The notes under the pieces are model-generated. The model saw nothing but the letters and a program-made list of their open reading frames with translations, had not been told where the DNA came from and did no database searches. This document shows, one piece after another, positions 40,262 to 51,577 of a DNA stretch of 64,000 nucleotides (positions are counted from its first letter, which is position 1; each line of letters opens with the position of its first letter). The DNA is from Hevea brasiliensis. Taxonomy: Eukaryota; Streptophyta; Magnoliopsida; Malpighiales; Euphorbiaceae. The translations under genes and the position numbers were made by a program. The DNA lies in NCBI RefSeq assembly GCF_030052815.1, contig NC_079496.1, forward strand, positions 16,581,100 to 16,645,099, written 5' to 3'.

Positions 40262-40273
40262 TAGTATCAGAGC
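40262..40273 (+). other. Primer-binding site
   Basis: TAGTATCAGAGC, one base from the usual TGGTATCAGAGC that pairs with initiator methionine tRNA. Confidence 0.85.
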
Positions 40274-40300
40274 TTTGTGCACAAAACCTAGGGTTTACAG

Positions 40301-41165
40301 ATGGCGTTGTCTTCAATAAAGTATGAGATGGAGAAGTTTGATGGTGGATCGAGTTTCAGTCTGTGGAAGATTAAAATTAAATCTTCCTTGATCCTACAAG
40401 GTCTACGGAAGGCAATCGAGGATAACTTTCCAGAAGGCATAAAAGAGGCGGAGAAGGCTGATCTAAAGGAGAGAGCTTTGAGTGCAATTTTCATGAGTGT
40501 AACTGATAATGTCCTACGCGAGATTGCTAGTGAAAGCTCAGTATCTGCGACATGGAAGAAATTAGAGGAGTTGTACTCTGCCAAATCGCTGACCAACAGT
40601 CTGTATATGAAGAAAAGGCTTTACAATCTAAGAATGAGCGAAGGTACGCCCATTAAAGAACATCTGGATGAATTCAATTCAATCATTATGGATCTTAAGA
40701 ATATTGATATTGAGATTGATAGTGAGGATCAGGCCCTTATTGTGTTTTGTTCTTTGCCACCCTCCTATGAAACTTTTATTGATACTCTATTGCATGGGAA
40801 AGACAGTATTTCACTAGACAATGTTAGTATTTCTCTAAAATTGAAGGAGTTGAAAAAGAAATTTCTAGATAATAGAGAAAGATTTGAGGAGACAGGTTTG
40901 GTGAGCAGAGGAAGAACACATTCAAGGGAGGGTTCTTCCAGTAGGAAGAAATCTAAGGCTAGATCTAAGTGAAGAATGAAAATGGCCAACTATTTTGAGT
41001 GCAGAGAGCAAGGTCACTACAGGAGAGACTGCCCCAAGTTGAAAAATAAAAAGGGAAAGCAACCAAAAAGTTCTGCGAATGTGGTTGATAGTTTATTGAT
41101 TCTGATGGTGATGACAGTGCTGGAGAAATTTTATCGTGAGTTCAGGTCATGGATAAAATTCTTGG
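40301..41165 (+). pseudogene. Gag of the 39.8-kb copia
   Basis: An open frame 40301-40972 starts MALSSIKYEMEKFDGGSSFS and continues with SLILQGLRKAIED and KKRLYNLRMSEGTPI, the copia gag domain. A stop at 40970 precedes the nucleocapsid: YFECREQGHYRRDC lacks the first zinc-binding Cys (Tyr in its place). This gag is the best preserved in the window for this family, and gives the true start for element Y gag. Confidence 0.88.
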
Positions 41166-42435
41166 ATTCTTGATACTGGTGCTACTTATAACATCTGTCC
41201 ACACAAAATCTAGTTTGTCACTTACAAATAAATAAGTGGCAAGGTGTTTCTGGGCAATGATCGTGCATTATCTGTTGAAGGAATTGGTAACATCAGATTG
41301 AAGATATTTGATGGCGTTGTCAGAACTATAGAGTGTTGGCATGTTCCAGGACTAAAGAGGAACTTGATTTCTCTTGGGACACTTAACTCCCATGGATTCA
41401 GATACCATGCAGAAAATGGAGTTCTCAAAGTGTGCAAGGGCTCTATGGTACTCATGAAGAGTAGTTTGGTTTCAGGATTGTATTTTCTTCAAGGCAGTAT
41501 AGTTTCAGGGGAAGCTATAGTAGCATCCGAAAGCAATAATCAGAATCAGACTCAATTGTGACATATGCATCTTGGTCATATGAGTGAAAGAGGATTATCT
41601 ATGTTAAGCAAGAGAGATTTATTGGACGGGTAGAAAAAAGAATCTATGGACTTTTGTAAACACTGTGTGTTTAGCAAATAGACCAGGGTGAAGTTCGATA
41701 AAAAGGCAGTGCGCAAGACCAGAGGAATGGTGGATTACATCCACTCAGATCTATGGGGTCCTAACAGAATTCCTTCCAAGAGCGGTGCCAGGTACTTCAT
41801 GACCTTGATTAATGATTACTCTCGAATGGTGTGGATGTATTTTCTGAAAACAAAAGATGAGGGATTTTCAACCTTTATAAAGTGAAAGACAATGATTGAG
41901 AAGCAGACAGAAAAGAAGGTAAAGCGTCTTAGAACTGATAACGGATTGGAATTTTGTAATCGTGAGTTCGATGCATTCTGCAGCAATGAAGGTATAGTGA
42001 GACATCGCACTTGTACAAGGACACCACAATAGAATGGTATTGCAGAACGCATGAACAGAACGCTTTGTGACAAAGCATGAAGCATGCTCTCACATTTAGG
42101 ATTGGGAAAGGATTTCTAGGCTGAAGTAATTAATACAGCATGTTTCTTGCTTAATAGATCTCCATCTACAACTATTGAGTGCAAAACTCCTTTTGAGATC
42201 TGGTTCGGTTCACCTGTTGATTACTCTCAGTTGAGAGTATTTGGTTGCCCTGCTTATGCTTATGTGAGAGATGGTAAGCTTGAGCTGAGGGCAAGAAAAT
42301 ACATATTTCTAGGGTATGCATTTGGAGTGAAAGGCTATAGGTTGTGGTGCAATGATCCAAAATCTCCATGATTAATTATCAGCAAGGATGTGACATTTAA
42401 TGAGTCTGCTTCATTGGATAATCAGAGGGAGAAGT
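41166..42435 (+). pseudogene. Protease and integrase of the 39.8-kb copia
   Basis: The protease motif ILDTGATYN is intact near 41162-41190. Integrase reads HLGHMSERGLSML, CKHCVFSK, YIHSDLWGPN, LRTDNGLEFCNREF and NGIAERMNRTL, with D, D and E visible. Stops interrupt it near 41560, 41632, 41680, 41883, 42030, 42080 and 42118. The C-terminal part continues VFGCPAYAYVRDGK and KYIFLGYAFGVKGY. Confidence 0.88.
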
Positions 42436-44256
42436 CAATAGCAGAATTAGATCACAGTGTTAGAGAATAGGTGGAGCTTGATATTGATACTTCAGCAGTT
42501 TAGTCCAGTGATTCAGAGGATGAGGTGCAAGATACTGATCAACAAGAGGATGCACCTGAGCAACAGCAACAAGAACCACATATCATTGCAACTGGTAAAG
42601 AGAGATGACAAATTAGACCACCGCAGAGATATGCATATGCAGATCTAGTTGCGTTTTCCTTGTTAGTTGCTGAGATAGTTGATGTGCATGAACCTAGCAA
42701 TTATAGAGAAGCTATTTCTTGTTCAGATACAGATCAGTGGGTTGGTGCTATGAGTAAAGAAATTGTATCTCTTCATAAGAATCAGACTTGGGAGCTTGTA
42801 ACATTGCCTAAGGGACAAAAAGTAATAGGTTGCAAATGGGTGTTCAAGAAAAAGGAAGGCACTCTAGGGGTTGAAGCACCTCCATATAAGGCACAGTTGG
42901 TAGTAAAAGGCTTTACTTAGAGGGAGGGGATTGACTTTAATGAAGTGTTTTCTCCAGTTGTGAAGCATAGTTCTACCAAAGTCTTACTTGCTATGGTTGC
43001 TCTTCATGATCTAGAGCTTGAGCAACTAGATTTGAAGATAACATTTTTGCATGGTGAGTTGGATGAGATTATATGAGTCAGCCTGAGGGATTTCTCATTC
43101 CAGGTATGGAAAACTGTGTTTGCTTACTTAAGAAATCTTTATATGGTCTAAAATAATCTCCTAGGCAGTGGTACAAAAGATTTGATACATTCATGGTTCG
43201 TAATGGCTTTAATCGTAGTTCATATGGCAGTTGTGTGTATCATAAGAAGCTTTCAGATGATTCCTTTGTTTATTTGCTGTTGTATGTGGATGACATGCTT
43301 ATTACTGCTAAAAGCATGCCACAAATTAACATTATGAAAAAGCAGTTGAGTGATGAGTTTGAGATGAAAGATTTGGGTGCTGCAAAGAAGATATTGAGAA
43401 TGGAAATTACCAGAGATAGAAGTGTTTGGAAGCTTTTCTTATATCAACAGGCCTATGTTGAGAAAGTGCTTAAGCATTTCAACATGAATAATGCTGAGCT
43501 TGTGACTATTTCGTTTGCTGCCAATTTCAAGTTATCTGCAGACATGTCACCCAAAACAAATGAGAAGATGGAGCATATGTCCAGTGTTTCCTATTCGAGT
43601 GCTATTGGTAGCATCATGTATGCTATGGTATGCACTCGACCTGGCATTTCACATGCAGTTAATGTTGTGAGTAGATACATAGTGTGTCCTGGGAAAGAGC
43701 ATTGGCAGGCAGTGAAATGGATTTTGAGGTATTTGAAGGGTACTACAGATGTTAGTCTGACATTTGACAGGGCCAAGATGAGTGATTCAGTTGTTGGCTA
43801 TGTGGATTCAAATTTTGCAGAGGACTTAGACAAGAGGTGATCTTTGATAGGTTATTTGTTTACTCTTTCTGGAAGTGCTATTAGTTGGAAGGCAACATTG
43901 CAAGCTACAGTTGCTTTATCTACCACAGAGGCTGAATATATGGCCTTAGTAGAGGCAGTAAAGGAAGTTTTATAGTTACAAGATTTGAAGGGTGATCTTA
44001 GGTTGATACAGAACAAGGCAACAACATTTTGTGATAGCCAGAGTGCAATACATCTTACAAAGAATCAGATGTACCATGAGCGAACTAAGCACATTGATGT
44101 CAGATATCACTTCATTTGGGACATTGTATCTTAGGGGACTATAGTTGTGCAAAAAGTCTCTACACATGATAATCCAACAGATATGATGACCAAAGGAGTC
44201 CCAGTAAGCAAGTTTAGGCATTGCCTAGACTTTGTTGGTGTTTGTACTGCTCAGTA
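42436..44256 (+). pseudogene. Reverse transcriptase and RNase H of the 39.8-kb copia
   Basis: RT starts WVGAMSKEIVSLHKNQTW and GCKWVFKKKEG. It breaks near 42920 and 43060-43190, then 43193-43840 is open with LLYVDDMLITAKS and YAMVCTRPGISHAV. RNase H follows: GYVDSNFAEDLD, a stop, ALSTTEAEYMALVEAV, TKHIDVRYHF and the end [12 protein letters not shown] at 44256. Not functional. Confidence 0.88.
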
Positions 44257-44344
44257 ATGCCCTTTGCGAGGGCATATGGCAAGACAGAGTATTTTTGTGG
44301 TTATTTTGTTGATGATAAAGGGAATTCAAGCCAAGGGGAAGAAT

Positions 44345-44807
44345 TGCTATTTTTGTGGCTTGAATTTTGGATATATTTTTTTATGGACCTGAATTATGAT
44401 CCAACCCAAAAGCTTCGCATTGCGACCCGATTGGGATAAAAAGTGAGATCTGTGGTGGTAACGGAGGGCACTGGTCGATAGGCCCTGGCCCGAAGCCCAC
44501 CACTAATCTCCTTGGGGGTGCGGGGGCAACGCCCTTGTGGTATGTACTAGTATAAATATTATAATATTCTACCATTTGTGGTAGAGTTGTGAGATATTCG
44601 AGAAACACACTGGGTTAGGGTTTGAGAGTTTTGATTGATTGTATCTTGCTCTTTTCATTATAGTGGAACTTTTTCTCTTATTTTGCCCGTAGATGTAGAC
44701 CTTACAGTTGAACCACGTTAAATCCTGTGTTATTCTTCTTCTATTTTTAATATTATGTGATTATGCGATTTGTGTGTGTGCCGTAGATTTGCGTGCTTGA
44801 TATAACA
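44345..44807 (+). repeat. 3' LTR
   Basis: It starts TGCTATTTTTGTGGCTTG after the tract AAGGGGAAGAAT and ends GATATAACA; TTAAC follows. Confidence 0.9.
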
Positions 44808-46430
44808 TTAACTAAATGCAACAATTTAAATGGAAAATAAAGAAAATAGGCAATGGGTAATGTAAATAAAATCTTAATCTAAGCAAAAATTAACTAAATT
44901 AATAATAAGCAAGCAAAAACAAAGACTAATTGATAGTAAAAATAATTCTAGACTTGGGGTTTATGAATTAAATATATCAGGATTTGTCATGGGTCATCCA
45001 ATTTTAAAAGAAAATAGAGTTTGAAAGTGATTGATTCTAAAATCCTTTGATATTTTTTTCAAGCAAACCAAAGAGTATATTTTAAGAAAATCAAATATAC
45101 TTTCGTACGATATTTGATTAACTTAAAACCCATTAAGTTTTTTAACTAATCAATGAATCCTCTTAAAATCCTAGTTTATTTCTAAATCTAGGCAATTTCA
45201 AGTTCTAATCCTTGATTATCTATCAATGATTTTCACCTCTCGATCCTTCAATCAAAGATTAAAAACTAGACCCAATGGGATCCAACATTAGGTAAGTCAT
45301 AAAAAATATAAGGAAAAGAATAAAAACTCATATTTATATAAATCTAGATAAAACCCAATCCAAATCCACAAATAGATTCAAAACATTACAACCCAACTCT
45401 GAAATCTTAGAAAAACTATTATATCATAGTAAAATTTATAAGAGAAAATGATAAAACTAACAAAAGAAACTTAAAAAGAGACTAAGAATAGAAAAATCCA
45501 GGGAAAGGAGAGCCTAAAATTCTGAAAAACTGCAGTTGAAAATCACTTAGCAGCAGCTCTCCAGCAGAAATAGCGTCCTCTCTTCTCCTTCTTATTCTTT
45601 TCTTGTGTTTCTTAATTTTCGTTGTTCTCCCTTTCTCCTCACTTCTTCTTGTGATAAAAACTAGGAAATTATGCTTTTATATGGTCCCAAAAGTTGCCCT
45701 AAAAATGGAAAAGAGCCAAGGAGTGGATAGAAAATGAGGTATAAAAATATCCAGGTCAACAAAGTTGTTCACGTTCTGGACAGTCTGCTTAGGGTACTGC
45801 TTACCTTAAGCAACATTTTCAACTATTTTCGACCTCTGCATGCACTGTTTGCATAAGGTTAAGTAGATCCTCAACAAATCTTGGCAGATTTAGGATAAAA
45901 TGAGTTTTTCTGCTCATGTTTGACTTCTAATTTGACCTGAATTGCACCTTAAGCACTGCTGCTTACCCTAAGCAGGATCTCAAGCAAGACCCTAAGCAAA
46001 TCTCGGCAAGTTTGTGGATGAAAATGTGAATGTGTTGGATTTAAGTTATGCTTGACTTATGGCTTGCCCCAAGCTTAAGGTTAAGCAACATGACATATCC
46101 TAAGCAACATCATTAGCAAAATCTAAGTAAATTTCGGCAAACTTAATCTTCCAAGGCTTGATTTCTTAAACTTTACTCCATGCTTAAGGGGCTTCAAATT
46201 TCTTCAAATCACTTCCTAATACACTCATTGACTTTCAATTTGCCACAAAAATCTATTAAAATAACAAAATTACAAAAATCAAATGTAAAGTAACTAAAGT
46301 TAACAAATAAACAAATAAGTTAAAATAAAATTTAAAACATAAAATATGCTAAAATATAAGGGTAAAATGGATGCAAAACTATCTTAAAATGTCTATAAGA
46401 AATGAGTGCAACAGCAAAGCAAGAACAATT

Positions 46431-47553
46431 CTTTAAGCAGGCGATCCAGCATTCCTCAAGGTTCAAGCTTGCATTCACTGATGAATTCTGTGTCAGGCAA
46501 TTTGATGTTGGAATACCTTAATGAATCCATCTCCTTTCTGACAATCTAAAGACATTATCCGAGCACACCCACTTCTCCAATCTGTCTCCCAATTTGTTGG
46601 GATAAATCTATTCAAACATCCACATGTTTGACTGTTGCTGAGGCTGCAGATACCATTAACGCCACACAAAGCATAAGCATCACATTTGTCCATTGGTACG
46701 ACTGAGAAGCCAATCCAATTGCGAGCAAGATCATTCCAGGTAAAGAGCTCCATTTTACCACTTTCATCCAAAACCATCTTTGAGATTACTGATTTGTTAA
46801 GAAGCTCGTAAGTGAAGTATTTCTCCCTCTGGTTAGAAATATAAGTGAAGTTATACAAGGTATTTGGTTTCATAATGGGCATCCCACTAAACCCAAGCCC
46901 ATTCCACATTCCTGATCGAGCTTTCACTGCCATACCTTGTTTCAGAATCACTTGTAATCCACTGCTGTCAATCTCCAACGTAAAGTTTCCTTGGGAAGGA
47001 TCATCGATGCTTTTCCACGATGAGATGTACAGGTCTATTCCTTCAACTATTCTTCCAATCTTCATTCCTGGTAGAAAGTATTGCCAGGATGATAAAAACT
47101 TTGCCACAAAAAATTTTCTGGGTTATGATCATTTTCATGTCTAATAACAAGATTTCCTGAATCCAAGAGCTATGCAACTGGGTTATGCTCTAGCCTTGAT
47201 GCACTGGAAGACCAAATGATATTGTTGCTCTGGTTGAGAAGAGTGAGAATTCCATCCTCCAATTTTAGAACTCCAGATGAATCAGTGAGTGGGGTTTCTC
47301 TATTTGCAACCCATACCACTGAACTGTATATATTTGTGTACCATATTCCCAAGAATCGATACTCTGAATTTTCTGGGCTGAAGAACCCCAATTCAAAGGT
47401 CCCACCAGCCGATACAATGGACTCGTCATTTTTAATTGTTTGGCATGCAGATATGCTGTCTATTGCCTCTGGTGTTACGAAGATGGAGGTTAAGAAAGAA
47501 GCAAAAAGGTAGAAGAGTAAGGTTTTCCATTGATGCTTTGTGCTTCTCATCAT
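46431..47553 (-). pseudogene. S-receptor-like kinase, 5' part (signal, lectin, S-domain, PAN start)
   Basis: The - strand start at 47553 gives MMRSTKHQWKTLLFYLF, a signal peptide, then the G-type lectin domain (GGTFELGFFSPENSEYRFLG, VVWVANRETPLTD). A TAG replaces Gln at about 47167, followed by LLDSGNLVIR. A frameshift near 47105 leads to the frame 46493-47107 with SSWKSIDDPSQGNF, RSGMWNGLGFSGMP and the Cys-rich EGF-like CDAYALCGVNGICS. A second frameshift near 46510 gives KYSNIKLPDTEF and CLKNCSCFA, the PAN start, ending at the repeat insertion. Such receptors act in self-incompatibility or defence; this copy cannot be made intact. Confidence 0.9.
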
Positions 47554-47812
47554 GTTTCTATCAGTTCAGGGACGGACTCAAACCATATAATTCGAATAGG
47601 CTCTTCAACTTGAAAACTCTTTGTTGTAGATTTCTATACAGACTATTTTGTTTTTAACTTTCTATATTACAATTAGATGATATCAACTTTGGGCAAACTT
47701 GTACCAGCAATAGAAAATGGTGTTTACATTGAGTCGTTTGAATACACACATTCAATTAATAATTAATAACTAACACATCATTCAAATATTAATAGATCAC
47801 ATCACTTGTTAA

Positions 47813-47862
<50 letters not shown>

Positions 47863-49194
47863 ACATCACAAATCATGATTTTCTGAATTTGATTGATTAG
47901 GTAACAAAATTTTAATTTTAATTTTAAGTGCCCGATCGGCTTTCTGGCAATAGTTTAATGGCCAAACCAATTACGCAAACCTTGGGTTAGATTTAGTAGA
48001 CTTTCTCACCAGGAAAAAAAAAATTTCCAAGCACAAACTTAAAATTTAATAGGGATAACTGTTAAAGAAAATCATGTATTTTTAAAATTTTTATAATTAT
48101 ATTTTATACTATAAAAATTATCAATTAAATCTTAAACTTTTTAATTATTATCAATTCTACCTTACTATTAACAAAATTATTATCTCACTAATGGAGACGC
48201 TACATCAGATGCTACGGAGATGCCATGTTAGATATCACGTTACTCCACGATAGGATACAATTGGTAAATTGATGATTTCTTAATATGAGTATAATTTTGA
48301 AAAATTTTTAGGTGCAAAGTTGTTTTTTTGGCAATTTTCCCAATTCATTTTAATTTATACAAAATTTCAAATTATTTTTAAAATTGAGAATTAATTAACA
48401 ATTTAATTTACATTAATTTCATTGACCTAAAATTAGCAATTCTATTTGGATTAATTTGATTGATCTAAAAATGTTTTAGCATAAAAATATAGTAAAGTAG
48501 TGCTAAAAATGAGAATAGAAAGAAAGATACCTAAAATAACATTAAAGGAAGTAATATCAAAAAATTTATAACCTTTGAATATTAATACGAAATTGATTTC
48601 AAACATAATTAAATGGTGAAAAATGATCCATATAATCAATTTTAACTAATTTTTGGAGACTTGTTTTTATTGTTGCCGTATATATTTTAATTAATTATAA
48701 ATAACTTTTATAGTAAATATTTAAGGAAAATTTATTTTTTAATTATTAGATTATGTTAGGGACAACAACATATAAAGTACCCGTAAAAATTATCTACATA
48801 AAATATATTTATAATTAATAATTTATATTTTAAAATTCAATAATTTTAGAAAAAAAAACTATCATAATACCTTGTACATTCATTTTTTTTTTGTAATTAT
48901 ATCTTATACTAATTAAATAGCTAATTAAACTCTATACTTTTCAATTTTTACCAATCATACGGTATTGTTGGCATGACGTGATATCTAATATAGCAGTTAA
49001 TGTGGTGTCTCTATTAATGAGATAGAAGTTTTATTAATAGTATAGTAGAATTGGTAAAGATAAAAAAATTTAAGATTTAATTAGCAACGTTTATATAGAA
49101 TAGAGTTGTAAAAATTTAAAAAGTATTGAATTTTTTTTTGGCAATTATCTCAATTTAATATAGTTAATTTCAAATCACACTCATTGGAAAAGCA
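47554..49194. other. AT-rich intergenic region
   Basis: No gene is seen. Two similar non-coding blocks at about 48050-48340 and 48845-49150 share TATATTTTATACTA-type sequence, AATTCTAC/AATTGGTA segments and GCCATGTTAGATATCACG/GACGTGATATCTAATATAG; they look like two old copies of one small element. Confidence 0.45.
47812..47856. repeat. (AAT)n microsatellite
   Basis: About 15 trinucleotide units upstream of the receptor kinase pseudogene. Confidence 0.95.
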
Positions 49195-49575
49195 TTTAAG
49201 GATGAGCGTAATTCGGGTATGGCCGAAAATCAAATCAAACCGATTTAATTTGGTTTTTATTTGATTTTGATTACCTTTCTCGATCCTCGTCGACCGTTGG
49301 TAGTTTTTTAATCATCATCATCGCTGTCCTCATCGCTTCTCCTCAAGTTCTCGTCGCTCCTCGAGTCCTTATTGCTCGACTCTCACTCTCAATCTTGGCA
49401 CTGGCTTCCTGCTTCGGCCTTTGGTTTGCACGGATGTGGTTTGCGATAGTTTTACTAGATTCGCTCATCTGTTGGTTTCGTTATGACCTTCAACAGATCT
49501 TCTTTTAGCAAATCTTCTCTGCTCTAGCCTCATTCGTTTTTTTTTTTTTTTAAATAGAAATAGTTTTTAGCCAAA

Positions 49576-49578
<3 letters not shown>

Positions 49579-49612
<34 letters not shown>
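49579..49612. repeat. (CT)n microsatellite
   Basis: About 16 CT units. Confidence 0.95.
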
Positions 49613-49615
<3 letters not shown>

Positions 49616-49659
49616 CCGCTCCTGGAACTTACTGGGGTTATCGGCAACCATTTTTGACC

Positions 49660-49772
49660 GGCACACCACACCACACCCCACCAACACCAACCCCCACCCC
49701 CTCTTTCTCCACCCACCCCAACCACCCCCACCCCCCCAAACCCCGGGCGCCCCCCGCGCCCGGGGCTCTCCC
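49660..49772. other. C-rich tract with perfect GC hairpin
   Basis: ACCACACC/CCCACCCC-type runs lead into a perfect 10-bp stem: CCCCGGGCGC at 49741-49750 and GCGCCCGGGG at 49756-49765 around CCCCC. Composition is extreme for this AT-rich window. The open frame on the - strand (49550-49777) is an artefact of composition. Confidence 0.8.
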
Positions 49773-50475
49773 TCCATGTTAACTTTTCCTTCTTTTCTTC
49801 TTCCTTTCTTAGTGTTTTGGTCTTTTTTTTTCTTTGATTTTCTTTGTTCTTTTAGTTTTTTGTGTTTTTTCTTGAAATAATCTTCAGATCTTGTGTTTTT
49901 TTATGTGATTTCTTATATAGTTGTCGTTAGATCTATCGGTTTTCTACCTCATTTTGAAGATTTATGTCTTCTCCATCTAGGGTGGAGATTTTCTTTTTGT
50001 TGAATCTATGTTTAGTGTGCAAAGCTTATTCGTAGAAGGTGATTTTCTTAAATTGGAGCCCTGTAGCTAGTACAGCCTGTTCCTTCAATGGAATCTGTGG
50101 TTCTTGCCTTTGCGTTTGTTCATTCGCAACTCGTCCTTGGAATTTTGAACCACTTTAAATATCTGCTTGTTTATTTGTTCATGATCCAGTCCTTGATTGT
50201 TTATATTACTCAGAATTTGATAAATGGAATTCTTATATGTTTTGTAAAAAAAAAAAAAAGAAATAGTTTATATTCTTGTTAGTGGCACTAAGTGAATGTG
50301 GATTACTCTGTGTAACCAAGGAAGAGAATATCAAAACCAGTGAACCAAATCAAAAATTTTCAATTCGGTTTTATCCATATTTCGGTTTGGCTCTTAAAAT
50401 TTTTATATTTTAATTTTCAGTTATTGTAAATCGGTTTGAAATAAAATTGAATCACCGATTGCACACCCCTGATAC

Positions 50476-50754
50476 TATGTTTGGGATGGGATTTTAAAGG
50501 TAAGGTATGGGTTTTTAAGGTATTAAGTTCATTTGGAAGAAAGGTTTTTAAGGGAGGTAAAGTCTTTACTTTTTTTAATTCACTAAAATAATGAGTTGTG
50601 GAGGTTTTGATACCTTATTTTACATTAAAAAAAATCTTACTTCGCTCCATCAAAACCATCGGTGAAAATATATGTTGGAAAGTGCAACAACTAGAATAAA
50701 ATCAAACTGGGCTTATTATTTACTAGCAATTCACCTTCCGGTGTCCCAAACATA
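50476..50754. mobile_element. Small inverted-repeat element (about 280 bp)
   Basis: It is bounded by the perfect 11-bp inverted repeat TATGTTTGGGA (50476-50486) and TCCCAAACATA (50744-50754), typical of miniature plant elements. No coding sequence and no certain flanking duplication. Confidence 0.5.
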
Positions 50755-51561
50755 AAAATTTACTATCCTACTTTATTCTCATGATATAATATGAACACAT
50801 CCAATAATGACATGCCAAAAGTTTCCTAACAAATAATTAGCACATCACAATTGATTCACAACTGGAAATTGGTAGTAATAAGTGTCTGATATATAATATG
50901 AGAACATTCATGATGACACGGGGCTTCTGAGACTGAGCACTTCAATGTCTGCAATTAAAAGGAGAAATTTTGAACAGGACTCCCAGCTACTACAATGCTT
51001 AAATTAGATACCTTTTTCAATAAGTGGATATTCATACAAATTGGTTCAGTTATCATTATAATATTATTAATTAATAATATATTATTTATAATTATTTATT
51101 TTACAATTTTAGTAATAATATTTAATTTATAATTTTTTTTATAAATAATAAATCATATTTATTGTTATATTATTTCCTTACTTATAGTTATATTATAATA
51201 ATAAGTAATTAAAATATTTTTCATTAATTTTTTAATCAAGTTTCCTTAATAATTATAATTAATCAAAATTTTTCTTAAATAGTTTGGTTAAATTTCTTTA
51301 AATATATTACAAGTTATAATCAATCAAAAAATTTACCTTATATATCAATACTAGATTAGGTAAATATTGTATTTTTATAGTAATTGCCTAAACTGAAGCA
51401 TATTCTGCAACATTGAAAATATATGAACTACTCATGCAGTTCTGCCATATACAGGATTAGAATCCTTGTTGATATAACCAAGAAGATGCTATGTTCAAGC
51501 ATGCAAAACTAAGATGGAATTTTCGTTTTCTGTGAAACACTACTGCAAAGGCATATGATTT
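50755..51561. other. Unassigned AT-rich region
   Basis: No gene or recognisable element is seen. Confidence 0.3.
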
Positions 51562-51577
51562 TCACTACTAATTGATT
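51562..51577. repeat. LINE target-site duplication, left
   Basis: TTGATTCAAAACATGT; the partner at 53769-53784 differs at one base (A to G). Confidence 0.88.

Larger units (their letters stand above)
39809..44807 (+). mobile_element. Complete but decayed Tnt1-like copia element
   Basis: LTRs are at 39809-40258 and 44345-44807, the primer site at 40262-40273, gag from 40301 and pol to 44256, with a polypurine tract at 44333-44344. The TTAAC duplication is intact. It is of the same family as element Y (for example IYLGYAFGVKGYRLW-like and REGIDFNEVFSP segments in both). Coding is broken by many stops, mostly CAG to TAG or TGG to TGA type changes. Confidence 0.92.
39678..46410 (-). mobile_element. 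LTR-like repeat, copy 2, inserted in the kinase gene
   Basis: The outer parts 39678-39808 and 44813-46410 form one repeat of about 1.73 kb, homologous to 1884-3541. They share TTGTTTGAGTAC-type sequence, CAAGCAAACCAAAGAG and GATGCAAAACTATC. It splits the S-receptor kinase within the PAN domain (LKNCSC on one side, MAYTNSDI on the other). A 5-kb copia is nested within it at 39809. No matching flank duplication was found. Confidence 0.7.
49195..50472. mobile_element. Possible hAT-like non-autonomous element
   Basis: The left end (AAGGATGAGCGTAATTCGG, then AAACCGATTT) and the right end (AATCGGTTTG, then CCGATTGCACACCCCTG) are rough inverted copies of the GGGGTGTGCA...CGGTTT ends common in plant hAT-type elements. 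The interior holds a (CT)n tract and a T-rich leader-like segment. There is no transposase and no clear 8-bp duplication. Confidence 0.35.

Noticed and set aside
49550..49777. Gly/Arg-rich open frame on the - strand
   Set aside because: It is the translation of C-rich low-complexity sequence and a (CT)n tract.
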